Origin: CAZOZK01 sp964584245 | GTDB lineage: Bacteria; Patescibacteriota; Microgenomatia; UBA1400; PJMF01 | DNA: 13,022 bases | Assembly (NCBI GenBank): GCA_964584245.1 | Contig: CAZOZK010000025.1 | Span: 1 to 13,022 of the forward strand | Reading direction: 5' to 3' | Shown: in pieces, positions 1 through 6,269 of the stretch | How positions within the stretch are numbered: the first letter of the stretch is position 1 | Layout of the letters: each line of letters opens with the position of its first letter | Notes under the pieces: generated by a model | What the model saw: the letters and a program-made list of their open reading frames with translations, nothing else | What the model was told of the DNA's origin: nothing | The model's database searches: none | Made by a program: the position numbers and the translations under genes

Positions 1-30
1 ATTGGAAAATTGAATAAAATGCAAATTATT

Positions 31-59
31 TTGCCAGAATATATTGTGTTACAGAAAAT
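31..59 (+). promoter_or_regulatory. Weak candidate promoter upstream of the cysteine-repeat protein gene
   Basis: A TTGCCA hexamer at 31-36 matches the -35 consensus at five of six positions. Seventeen bases later GAAAAT at 54-59 matches the -10 consensus at four of six. The stretch 1-71 is very AT-rich, so such matches arise easily by chance. No Shine-Dalgarno sequence precedes the ATG at 72. I list this only because it is the sole intergenic DNA available upstream of the first gene in the window. Confidence 0.15.
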
Positions 60-71
60 CTATTAATACAT

Positions 72-1946
72 ATGACAAATAAACTTCTGTTGATATTTAC
101 TTGTTTACTCTTTTTTATTTCTCTCTCATTTCAAAAAGCATTTATTGTAAATGCAGACACTGCGTGTGGAGTGGGAAGTGTTTGCACTGGCTCAACCACT
201 TACCTGAAAGTTTCAAGTTGTACAATAGCAGCAGCGCACAAGAATTATCCATCAACAATAGACCCTGCACCAAACTGTATTAATGCAGATGCCGTAAATA
301 CTAACCATTTCTGTCCTACAGGCGGAGCTGCAAATAGTTGCACAGCTGTCGCTATTGGTAGAATAGGTTGCACAGCAATAAAAGCAAAGTATATACAAGG
401 TTCACTATACTGTAGTACGGGTGGTGACTGTTTTACTTTTAATACTCAATGCGGAACTTCCCCCTATTTTGGCACGTGTTTACGTGCTCCAGGTGAATGG
501 AGCTGCGCAGGTATACCACCAGATAATGGCACCCCCCTCGGCTGCTGCTACACAGGCCCAGCATGTAGAAATGGCATCTGCGAGCCAGGCAATGGGGAAA
601 GCTGTGGCACATGCCCTGAAGACTGTTCCTGCACCCCACCTCCCGCAGAATCTTGTGGTAACGGCTCGTGCCGTACCGACCTTGGTGAATCATGTGGCTC
701 GTGCCCTCAAGATTGTGATCCTTGTCCAGATACCTGTGGCAATGGCTCATGTGGGCCAACTGAAAACCCAGGAAACTGCTCATTAGACTGCCAAGGCGAA
801 GTCTGTGGCAACAATGATTGCAGATACGACCTCGGCGAAAATTGTAGCAACTGTGAATCCGACTGTGGTGTGTGTGTTGGCTGCGGCGATGGTGTCTGTA
901 CCTTAGGAGAAGACAGCACAAACTGTCCTGCAGACTGCCCAGCATGTGGCGATGGCCTCTGCGATCCATCAACAGAAAGCTGCTCAACCTGTTCAGCAGA
1001 TTGTGGCACATGTGACATAGAATTTTGCGGCAACGGAACCTGTTCAGCCTTCGAAAACTGTACCACCTGCCCGTCTGACTGTACCCTCAACTGTCCCGCC
1101 GAACTCAGTTGGTGGCAAGCACAAGGCGGCAGCGTCTATGCTGCTCGGGAATCCACACCAGCCATCACCTCAATTGTCCCAGGACTAACCTGCACCGAAC
1201 CAACCTGCGCCCCGTATCTGCTCGCGCAACTCCAAGCCAGTCTCGTTTCTAATTCCGATGGCGTCATTGTCACCGGCGGCGGCAACGTCACTGCCGACGG
1301 CTACTACACCCCACGCAACCTCGTTGCGCTTGGCTCAAAACTGACCAGATACAAAGAAGGCTATGACTTTTTCTACCGCAAATCTGGTCTTAGTCTGGTG
1401 CCAACCGATGCATTCACTGCAAGTCATATTAGCGCAACCAAGCCAGCCACATCTGGCATCCACTACAGCAATCAAGATCTGACCATCCAAGAACCCTGGA
1501 CCATCTCCAACACCGAATCCTACGTTATTTTTGTAGATGGCAATTTGACCCTGCAAGATCCTACCGACGCGGGCGCGCTGATCACCGTAGATGAAGGGGG
1601 ATTCCTAGCCTTTATCGTCAGCGGAGATATTTTGGTCGAATCCAGTGTAGGCCATGCCAACGTGGCCCTAACTACGCCAAATATTGAAGGTGTGTATATT
1701 GCTGATCAAACATTCCAGATCCTCAGTGACAGCAACGCGGCCACCAGCGACCGGCGCTTTGTCGGCGCGGGCTCATTTATTGGCTGGACTGGCGTAAGTT
1801 TGCAACGCGATTTTGATGATGGCGGCACCGGCAGCAGTGCAAGTACCACCGCGCCATCTGAACTATTTATCTACCGCCCAGATCTGCTCTACACCGCACC
1901 TTCATTTATGCTCTCACCACATAGCATTTGGCAGGAAACAAACTAA
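72..1946 (+). CDS. Secreted cysteine-rich repeat protein, putative pilus-associated surface or tip protein
   Basis: This 624-residue protein begins with a Sec signal peptide: Lys at 4, a hydrophobic core at about 5-20, and a plausible cleavage after Val-Asn-Ala at 28. Residues 29-160 hold about 14 cysteines and match no family I recognise. Residues 165-341 carry seven short repeats of the form C-G-(N/D)-G-x-C, a Gly-Glu stretch, then C-x2-C-x3-C or a shorter variant. Residues 345-624 are cysteine-poor and look beta-rich; I recall similar C-termini ('IYRPDLL', then 'WQE' near the end) in secreted proteins of CPR bacteria beside T4P genes. There is no C-terminal membrane anchor. The gene ends 1 bp before a prepilin gene, so the two are probably cotranscribed and the product may ride on the pilus. 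The adhesin role is inference. The 5' end is far more AT-rich than the 3' half. The ATG is the first residue of a good signal peptide, which supports this start. Confidence 0.85.
   Translation: MTNKLLLIFTCLLFFISLSFQKAFIVNADTACGVGSVCTGSTTYLKVSSCTIAAAHKNYPSTIDPAPNCINADAVNTNHFCPTGGAANSCTAVAIGRIGCTAIKAKYIQGSLYCSTGGDCFTFNTQCGTSPYFGTCLRAPGEWSCAGIPPDNGTPLGCCYTGPACRNGICEPGNGESCGTCPEDCSCTPPPAESCGNGSCRTDLGESCGSCPQDCDPCPDTCGNGSCGPTENPGNCSLDCQGEVCGNNDCRYDLGENCSNCESDCGVCVGCGDGVCTLGEDSTNCPADCPACGDGLCDPSTESCSTCSADCGTCDIEFCGNGTCSAFENCTTCPSDCTLNCPAELSWWQAQGGSVYAARESTPAITSIVPGLTCTEPTCAPYLLAQLQASLVSNSDGVIVTGGGNVTADGYYTPRNLVALGSKLTRYKEGYDFFYRKSGLSLVPTDAFTASHISATKPATSGIHYSNQDLTIQEPWTISNTESYVIFVDGNLTLQDPTDAGALITVDEGGFLAFIVSGDILVESSVGHANVALTTPNIEGVYIADQTFQILSDSNAATSDRRFVGAGSFIGWTGVSLQRDFDDGGTGSSASTTAPSELFIYRPDLLYTAPSFMLSPHSIWQETN
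564..1094 (+). repeat. Seven cysteine-rich protein repeats (C-G-N/D-G-x-C type)
   Basis: The repeats lie inside the secreted protein, at residues of about 165-187, 195-218, 222-240, 245-268, 271-289, 292-314 and 319-341. Each starts with Cys-(Gly or Arg)-Asn/Asp and a second Cys five residues later. Each then has a Glu or Gly-Glu segment, usually Cys-x2-Cys, and closes with Asp-Cys or a similar ending. Units vary in length because some lack one cysteine pair (third and fifth units). They are repeats at the protein level; the DNA is diverged, so they are not recent tandem copies. Such units are expected to be disulfide-stapled stalk or metal-binding modules; which of these applies cannot be seen here. 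Confidence 0.85.
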
Positions 1947-1947
1947 A

Positions 1948-2448
1948 ATGAATAGTATGCAGCTCATCCGCAAAAGAATTACAGCACTGCTACATCAGCG
2001 ACTTGGCCAATCCATTATTGAGGTCCTGATTGCCACGCTTATTGTGGGCACAGTGCTCACCGCCATTGCTTCTGGGCTCACCTTATCGCTCAAAAACACC
2101 TCAGAAACCAAGTACCGCGAACTTGCCACTAACTTATCCCAAGAAGGCTTGGAGGTCTTTAGGCGCGAGCGCAACACTATTGGCTGGACCGGCTTTTTGG
2201 AGACGTTGGATTCAAACACCTTTTGTCTGAATGCCTTGCCAACCGACACCGCCCAGTTTTTGGCCCTCCCAGCAGGGGAGTGCGACGGCGGCACCGCCAT
2301 CGCCGGCACAACCTTTACCCGCACCGCTTATGTCGTAGTACAGTCACAGGATGTAATCCAGATCACCATTGATGTTGACTGGACCGACGGCCAGAAAGCA
2401 CAAAAAGTCAGCGTGGTGCAAGAATTTAGGAATTTGGGGGGGAAGTAA
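1948..2448 (+). CDS. PilV/GspI-like minor type IV prepilin
   Basis: A 166-residue prepilin. The leader is 20 residues and basic, ending in Gly, followed by QSIIEVL. This gives Gly at -1 and Glu at +5 for PilD cleavage, with Gln instead of the usual Phe at +1, a variant I associate with PilV/GspI-type minor pilins. A hydrophobic helix follows (about residues 21-45), and then a globular domain with two cysteines that could pair. The reading frame stays open upstream to 1813, but that extension overlaps the previous gene. ATG at 1948 has AGGA at 1933-1936, gives a normal leader and starts 1 bp after the preceding stop, so it is preferred; ATG at 1957 is also possible. The gene is GC-rich like the 3' half of its neighbour and unlike the AT-richer pilus operon. 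It converges on that operon. Confidence 0.88.
   Translation: MNSMQLIRKRITALLHQRLGQSIIEVLIATLIVGTVLTAIASGLTLSLKNTSETKYRELATNLSQEGLEVFRRERNTIGWTGFLETLDSNTFCLNALPTDTAQFLALPAGECDGGTAIAGTTFTRTAYVVVQSQDVIQITIDVDWTDGQKAQKVSVVQEFRNLGGK
2436..2442 (+). repeat. G7 homopolymer at the 3' end of the PilV-like gene
   Basis: Seven consecutive G bases encode Leu-Gly-Gly just before the final Lys codon and the stop. Slippage here would change only the last few residues and could carry translation on into the convergent gene. It is the longest G run I noticed in the window. Confidence 0.9.
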
Positions 2449-2453
2449 AATCC

Positions 2454-2475
2454 ACAACGACCATTTACAACGACC
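2454..2475. repeat. Nine-base direct repeat at the convergent gene junction
   Basis: ACAACGACC occurs at 2454-2462 and again at 2467-2475, a period of 13 bases. The second copy lies in the last codons of the minus-strand PilW-like gene and the first lies in the 16-bp gap beyond its stop. A small inverted repeat, GACCG/CGGTC with a 2-base loop, sits at 2472-2483. Neither has a following T tract, so I do not call a terminator here. The pattern could be a trace of a duplication or of the joining of two gene blocks. Confidence 0.6.
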
Positions 2476-3025
2476 GCACGGTCACCGCAGTTTTGAACTC
2501 ACTCTCAGCAGTTTCACGAGCATCATCTTGACTAGGATCACCACGACGAAGCGTAAAGGTAACCACCACGTGTTGAGAAGTTGCATCATCTGGCTGCGAG
2601 CAGTCAAAAGTTGGACCATCTACCAAATCAAGTGATCCAGAAGTGAGATACACCCCCGAGTTGGACGCAATTTTGGTTCGGCCATCGGTATCGACCTCAG
2701 CAAAAAAAGTCGTAATCCCATTGTCGACAGAACGAATACTCAACGACTCCATGCCTTGCTGACAACCGCCGGGATACTGCGAGTTTGGCAGCACCTCGGT
2801 CGCATTACGAATCAAAAACTCCATACGACTCATGGCATACTGGCCTTCATCCTTGACCTGTTTAATTGCCGTGACTTTGGTACGTCCAACCAAAAAAGTC
2901 AAAAAGAGAGTAGAGGTAGCGAGCATGAGCATGACAGACAGCGAAACAACCACCAGTAACTCAATCATGGTGAAACCAGAGTTTTTTTTGAGATTTATTG
3001 TTGATGTTGATGTAGGCAACTGCAT
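2465..3025 (-). CDS. PilW/GspJ-like minor type IV prepilin
   Basis: A 186-residue prepilin with a 17-residue leader ending in Lys-Lys-Asn-Ser-Gly, then FTMIELLVVVS, so Gly at -1 and Glu at +5 are intact. A hydrophobic helix runs to about residue 47. The globular part then has 'YAMSRMEFLIRNATEV', which resembles the region after the N-terminal helix in PilW/GspJ proteins ('..RmeflIRnA..'). Two cysteines lie at about residues 89 and 142. It is the last gene of the pilus operon, starting 9 bp after the GspH-like gene. An A8 tract (coding strand) lies in the leader codons. No strong Shine-Dalgarno site precedes the ATG. The assignment as a minor pilin is firm; the PilW/GspJ subtype is a judgement from length and from gene order after GspG- and GspH-like genes. 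Confidence 0.88.
   Translation of the reverse strand: MQLPTSTSTINLKKNSGFTMIELLVVVSLSVMLMLATSTLFLTFLVGRTKVTAIKQVKDEGQYAMSRMEFLIRNATEVLPNSQYPGGCQQGMESLSIRSVDNGITTFFAEVDTDGRTKIASNSGVYLTSGSLDLVDGPTFDCSQPDDATSQHVVVTFTLRRGDPSQDDARETAESEFKTAVTVRSL
2982..2989 (-). repeat. A8 tract in the leader of the PilW-like prepilin gene
   Basis: Eight T bases on the plus strand are A8 in the coding strand and encode Lys-Lys-Asn a few codons before the prepilin cleavage Gly. Gain or loss of one base would shift the frame before the mature protein begins and so switch the gene off. Confidence 0.85.
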
Positions 3026-3034
3026 ACGTGATTT

Positions 3035-3517
3035 TTACTGTCCCAACGCCCCAGCAGTGACTTCACCGCCTTCAGTAATATCAAAAGAATATGACAAATC
3101 TTGAGGGGATTCGAGCGTAATTGTCCCTGGATTAATCACACCACCGTGGAGCACTTTAAACTGAACCGCCACCAGATTCACTGCTCGAGTATTAGCGCTC
3201 AGCACAACTTCAGATCTGGGATATGGCCCATTTTCGCACTCAGCAATGAGGCTGACCGTACTGCTTTGCACGGGCAATCGAACCTCATAATGGAGGAGCC
3301 GATCACAGCCTTCTGGCCGGTCACCCAGCCGTGCTCGCGTCTGTGCAGTGCGAAGCACCGACTTAAGCTCTTGTACGCCCGCTAGCAGGCCTTGGCGATC
3401 ATTAAATCCTAGGTACGAAACAATCCCTGAGCCCAGCAACAACATCATAATGCTGATTGCCACGATTAACTCAATTAAGGTAAAACCGTGTTGTGATTTT
3501 TTGGATTTCGTGAACAT
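3035..3517 (-). CDS. GspH/FimT-like pseudopilin
   Basis: A 160-residue prepilin with a short basic leader (11 residues, ending Ser-Gln-His-Gly) followed by FTLIELIVAISIMML, with Gly at -1 and Glu at +5. The helix is followed by 'LLAGVQELKSVLRTAQTRA', the pattern of GspH/FimT proteins, where a helix with 'l...l..aq..A' leads into a beta-rich domain with a long hydrophobic-polar alternation. Two cysteines at residues 71 and 94 may pair. In T2SS and T4P systems this subunit belongs to the minor-pilin complex that primes fibre assembly. The gene starts 23 bp after the preceding one. AGGTAGGT lies about 12 bases upstream of the ATG and is a reasonable ribosome-binding site. The leader DNA closely resembles that of the gene at 4012-4476. 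Confidence 0.87.
   Translation of the reverse strand: MFTKSKKSQHGFTLIELIVAISIMMLLLGSGIVSYLGFNDRQGLLAGVQELKSVLRTAQTRARLGDRPEGCDRLLHYEVRLPVQSSTVSLIAECENGPYPRSEVVLSANTRAVNLVAVQFKVLHGGVINPGTITLESPQDLSYSFDITEGGEVTAGALGQ
3490..3504 (-). repeat. Copy A of a 15-bp identity shared by two prepilin leader regions
   Basis: GTTGTGATTTTTTGG on the plus strand is identical to bases 4398-4412. Both copies encode Lys-Lys-Ser-Gln next to the prepilin cleavage site, and flanking bases are also similar. This suggests duplication or gene conversion between the two prepilin genes, although shared amino acid constraints explain part of it. Confidence 0.8.
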
Positions 3518-3540
3518 AGTGCTTTGTGACCTACCTAGTT

Positions 3541-3972
3541 CTACGGATTGGTAAGCGTGTAGACTACTTGATCTGGCTCTAACAGCGCGGTGATAGAAAA
3601 TGTTGATCCATTTGAAGAATAACTGTAGACGTAGGGATCGCCTGATGGATCACTCACATCGAGTGTGGCGAGATAATCAGAAATAGTTGTGGTCATGGCG
3701 CTAAAATTACTGCCAACTGGATACGTGCCCTCATCAACACGGTAGAGCACCAAAGCCTGGCGGACAGACTCAAGGTCTGCTTTGCGCTTGCCGTTGCGGG
3801 CATTCATGCTGGCACTGCGATAACTCACCAAACCAATGGTGGTCAAGACAATAATAATTGTGGTAACAACCAGCAACTCAATCATGGAAAATCCATTTTT
3901 TTTGCGTTTTTTTGATTTCAATCTTGATTCTGATCTTAATTTTGATTGCGGGTGTAGGTTTAAAAATGACAT
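3541..3972 (-). CDS. GspG-like type IV pseudopilin
   Basis: A 143-residue prepilin with a very basic 27-residue leader (Lys/Arg-rich, ending Lys-Lys-Asn-Gly) followed by FSMIELLVVTTIIIV. Gly at -1 and Glu at +5 are conserved. After the helix comes 'NARNGKRKADLESVRQALV', then 'YRVDEGTYPVG', the layout of GspG/PilA-type pilins, where a K-R-x-D-L segment, a helix and a Y-P motif precede the C-terminal sheet. The mature domain has no cysteine, unlike its neighbours. It sits 39 bp downstream of the gene at 4012-4476 and 23 bp upstream of the GspH-like gene. The leader codons contain A8 and A7 tracts that could slip. It could be an alternative fibre subunit or a minor pilin; sequence alone does not decide. 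Confidence 0.87.
   Translation of the reverse strand: MSFLNLHPQSKLRSESRLKSKKRKKNGFSMIELLVVTTIIIVLTTIGLVSYRSASMNARNGKRKADLESVRQALVLYRVDEGTYPVGSNFSAMTTTISDYLATLDVSDPSGDPYVYSYSSNGSTFSITALLEPDQVVYTLTNP
3896..3913 (-). repeat. A8 and A7 tracts in the leader of the GspG-like prepilin gene
   Basis: T8 at 3896-3903 and T7 at 3907-3913 on the plus strand are A8 and A7 in the coding strand, separated by three bases. They encode the Lys-Lys-Arg-Lys-Lys run just before the cleavage Gly. Frameshifts here would remove the whole mature pilin, which is the arrangement expected of a contingency locus, though basic leaders rich in AAA codons would also give such tracts by chance. Confidence 0.85.
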
Positions 3973-4011
3973 AGTAGTTTTTTGTTGATTTTTTATCTGG
4001 TGCTACACTTT

Positions 4012-4476
4012 TTACTGCAGATTACTCACACAGGTATAATTTCCGCCGCTCGCAAAGGTACAGTTGGTATCTGTGGCATTGCCGCTGCCCGTATCCTCAA
4101 GAAGTGCGCACGCACAATAACCTGTCGCAGATCCAGCACAGGTGTAAGAATCGCCAGGGCGAGGATCGGTTGGAAGTCCGCCTGGAAAGTAAGTTGAGTC
4201 ATCCATGGTGGCACACGCTTCGTATGAGCCGTTGTCAGCATAATACTGTTCAAAACCTTTTTGCATCTGTTGAATATCTGCTCGGCGTCGACTATCGCGA
4301 CCACGCTGTTGTGCGGTTGCGAAAGCCACCGTACCCATAGCCAAAAGCAAACCAATGATTGAAACTACAACGAGTAACTCAAGTAAAGTAAAGCCGCGTT
4401 GTGATTTTTTGGTTCTAGAATTAGCGGGAGATTGCGAAAAAAATGGTGAGGTGAGTTGTGTGAAAAAATGCTTCAT
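4012..4476 (-). CDS. GspG/PilA-like prepilin with a cysteine-rich C-terminus
   Basis: A 154-residue prepilin from ATG 4476. The 28-residue leader ends Ser-Gln-Arg-Gly and is followed by FTLLELLVVVSIIGLLLA, with Gly at -1 and Glu at +5. After the helix come 'QQRGRDSRRRADIQQMQ' and 'YYADNGSYE', then 'LPTDPRPGDSY', which matches the P-x-D-P turn of GspG-type pilins. The C-terminal half contains six cysteines, unusual for so small a domain and suggestive of disulfide bonds. An alternative GTG start at 4512 would add 12 residues; ATG is preferred because it already gives a long leader. TATAGT lies on the coding strand 8 bases upstream of that ATG, so a leaderless transcript is conceivable. It lies 42 bp after the PKD protein gene. 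Confidence 0.87.
   Translation of the reverse strand: MKHFFTQLTSPFFSQSPANSRTKKSQRGFTLLELLVVVSIIGLLLAMGTVAFATAQQRGRDSRRRADIQQMQKGFEQYYADNGSYEACATMDDSTYFPGGLPTDPRPGDSYTCAGSATGYCACALLEDTGSGNATDTNCTFASGGNYTCVSNLQ
4398..4412 (-). repeat. Copy B of a 15-bp identity shared by two prepilin leader regions
   Basis: Identical to bases 3490-3504 (GTTGTGATTTTTTGG on the plus strand). It encodes the Lys-Lys-Ser-Gln that precedes the cleavage Gly of this prepilin. Confidence 0.8.
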
Positions 4477-4518
4477 AACTTTACTATAACGTAGATTGAT
4501 ACAATACGCCACTTGTGA

Positions 4519-5442
4519 CTATCTACTGACCAACACAGTCAACTGACTGATACTCGTCACCACCGACTCAATACCAGATTCGTTTGTCGCCGTCACCTTG
4601 ACAGTAAAAGTACAGGTTGGAGCAACTGTCCCAGCAGGGCACTCAAACCCATGACTGGTTCGTGCAGAAGACTCAGTAAAAGTTTGCGAGGTCCCATCAC
4701 CAAAATCGAGAGTCACTGACAAGGTTTTGGCGCCCTGTCCATCAATCACATACGCCAATTCAAGCGGGGTACCAACTTCAATCGGGACTTGGCGAGTTTG
4801 CGGATCATAAAAAGGTTGCGAGGTAAGAGCCAAGACAATTGGTCGAGTGGTACAACTTTGGTAGCAATTCCGTGGACAGTCAGTCACTGAGCTCAAACTA
4901 GCTCCTGCACCTTGACTACTTTCGAGCTGACAACACACATAGCCATGCCCACCACAGGTAGTGAGCGGACCAGCCAGGCCAATAGATTTTTCGGCTTGGT
5001 CATACCAGATTTCACGTTCTTGCATGAAAATACCTCGAGAACGGCCAAGAACAGAAATACCAACACCAGTCTCTGTCTCACCAAAAATGAGCCCAGAACT
5101 GCCGGCTGTTTTTTTGACAAACATAGGCAACGTTTTGGTTTCAATCACAATAGGCTCAAGCGTAAATTGACTACAGACCACCTCAAGAACGTAGGTTGTA
5201 GGGGACTCAAAACGAAGTTGAATGGCACCAATTGCCGAGGCGCTATCATTGATAATTCCTTTTTCACGACACTGCTGAATGTAGGTCCCGGTATTGCTCG
5301 CAGCACTGCGAATTGTGTTTGCAGAGGCGCGGACCTGAGCCATTGCCATAAAAAGCAAGACTTCGCGACTAGCCAAAAAACCAATACCCATAGAAACAAA
5401 AATAAAAAAGGAAAAAGTAAATAATGCTTGAAGTATTCTCAT
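4519..5442 (-). CDS. Membrane-anchored protein with cysteine cluster and PKD-like domain
   Basis: A 307-residue protein with one N-terminal hydrophobic segment (about residues 4-26) and then a long extracytoplasmic part. It has no prepilin cleavage motif, so the segment is more likely a signal anchor. Residues 27-155 are of unknown fold. Residues 163-197 contain six cysteines (163, 170, 171, 189, 193, 197), including a Cys-Cys pair. Residues of about 220-304 look like a PKD or Ig-like domain: 'VTLDFGDGTSQTF' is the hallmark D-F-G-D-G-T, followed by a Cys-Cys-bridged loop and 'FTVKVTATNESG'. The start at 5442 overlaps the pilD stop as ATGA, a sign of translational coupling; a start at 5460 is possible. 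Position between the peptidase gene and the minor pilins suggests an assembly, anchoring or surface-binding role in the pilus machine. That role is inferred. Confidence 0.83.
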   Translation of the reverse strand: MRILQALFTFSFFIFVSMGIGFLASREVLLFMAMAQVRASANTIRSAASNTGTYIQQCREKGIINDSASAIGAIQLRFESPTTYVLEVVCSQFTLEPIVIETKTLPMFVKKTAGSSGLIFGETETGVGISVLGRSRGIFMQEREIWYDQAEKSIGLAGPLTTCGGHGYVCCQLESSQGAGASLSSVTDCPRNCYQSCTTRPIVLALTSQPFYDPQTRQVPIEVGTPLELAYVIDGQGAKTLSVTLDFGDGTSQTFTESSARTSHGFECPAGTVAPTCTFTVKVTATNESGIESVVTSISQLTVLVSR

Positions 5443-6257
5443 AGTAATGACCAATACCACTGTATCAAATTTTGCCCAAAAAGCAGAGCAGTAATTGTGC
5501 CCAATACCAGGAATGGACCAAACGGCACGGCATCACTAAATTGTTTTTTTCTGAGGAGAATCAAAGTAACTCCTACAACGGCTCCAAATAAAAACGCCAA
5601 AAATAATCCCACAAATACTTTTTGCCAACCGAGCAATAAGGCTAGGGGAACAACCAATTTAACATCGCCCATGCCAAAGCCTTTACCCTTGGTAAGAAGC
5701 CACAAACTCGCAAAAAATGTAAACGCCACCAACATTGCTACGACGGACCAAACAAAATCGGTAACCTGCATAATTCCGAATGTCACCAAGGTAATTCGAT
5801 ACAACACTGTCAAGGCAAACAAGGCTGCCACAACCGTATCAGGAATAATGTAGTAGAGAATATCTGCAGCCACAATCATAAGCAGTAAAATACCTACCAA
5901 AAGCCAAAAAAGCGGCTGTATCGTTTGAAATGGGCTGTGTGAAAGTTGAAAGAAAAAGGCTCCAAACCAATACCACCATACAAACAGACTGCCCGTGAGC
6001 AACTCGACAACGGGGTGAGCTACGCCAATTGGCACCTGGCAATCGCGGCATTTGCCTTTTAAAACTAGATAGGAAATCAGAGGAATATTATCAAACCAGC
6101 GGATTTGGTGCTCGCAGTTCTCGCACTTCGAGCGCCCAGTTACCCAGGACTCTTGTTCGACTGATCTATAAATAACCACGTTGAGAAAACTGCCAATAAT
6201 TGCTCCCACCGAAAACAGAAACACGGTAGTTAAAACAAAAGGGAGTAACATGATCAT
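5439..6257 (-). CDS. pilD: Type IV prepilin peptidase (leader peptidase/N-methyltransferase)
   Basis: A 272-residue polytopic membrane aspartyl protease that cleaves prepilin leaders after Gly; many members also N-methylate the new N-terminus. Visible features are 'IGSFLNVVIYR' at residues 21-31, two zinc-type Cys-x2-Cys pairs (45/48 and 70/73) in the N-terminal cytoplasmic loop, the first catalytic Asp at 132 in 'ADILYYIIPD', and the second at 198 in 'GMGD'. 'PFGPFL' at 245-250 is also typical. About six to eight hydrophobic segments follow the family plan. Both domains are complete, so both activities are expected. ATG at 6257 lies 12 bp after the pilin stop; ATG at 6251 is an alternative. 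Its own TGA stop overlaps the next start. It is the only prepilin peptidase in view and should serve all six prepilins. Confidence 0.96.
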   Translation of the reverse strand: MIMLLPFVLTTVFLFSVGAIIGSFLNVVIYRSVEQESWVTGRSKCENCEHQIRWFDNIPLISYLVLKGKCRDCQVPIGVAHPVVELLTGSLFVWWYWFGAFFFQLSHSPFQTIQPLFWLLVGILLLMIVAADILYYIIPDTVVAALFALTVLYRITLVTFGIMQVTDFVWSVVAMLVAFTFFASLWLLTKGKGFGMGDVKLVVPLALLLGWQKVFVGLFLAFLFGAVVGVTLILLRKKQFSDAVPFGPFLVLGTITALLFGQNLIQWYWSLL

Positions 6258-6269
6258 AAGGTTCTAACC

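Noticed and set aside
439..1011. A 190-codon open frame on the minus strand opposite the cysteine repeats
   Set aside because: It is Cys/His/Arg/Ser-rich because it mirrors the TGT/TGC-rich repeats. The plus-strand protein has a signal peptide and clear repeats, so this is a shadow frame.
564..1094. CRISPR-like or tandem DNA repeat array
   Set aside because: Periodicity is at the protein level (cysteine motifs); the DNA units differ and have no constant repeat or spacer length.
1813..1947. Upstream extension of the PilV-like gene to 1813
   Set aside because: It would overlap the previous gene by 134 bp and place 45 extra residues before an already normal prepilin leader.
2429..2453. Possible terminator hairpin GGAATTT / AAAATCC between the convergent genes
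   Set aside because: The stem contains a mismatch, the loop is 11 bases of mostly G and no T tract follows on either strand.
4912..5424. A 170-codon plus-strand open frame opposite the PKD protein gene
   Set aside because: No recognisable domain, Thr/Asn-rich shadow composition, and the minus-strand frame has a TM segment, a PKD signature and coupling to pilD.
5439..5441. UGA recoding as Gly, as in some CPR lineages
   Set aside because: TGA ends pilD at the expected length and overlaps the next start as ATGA; the other genes end in TAA or TAG without in-frame TGA needing explanation.
5428..5853. A 141-codon plus-strand open frame opposite pilD
   Set aside because: pilD on the other strand has both catalytic Asp motifs and both Cys-x2-Cys pairs.
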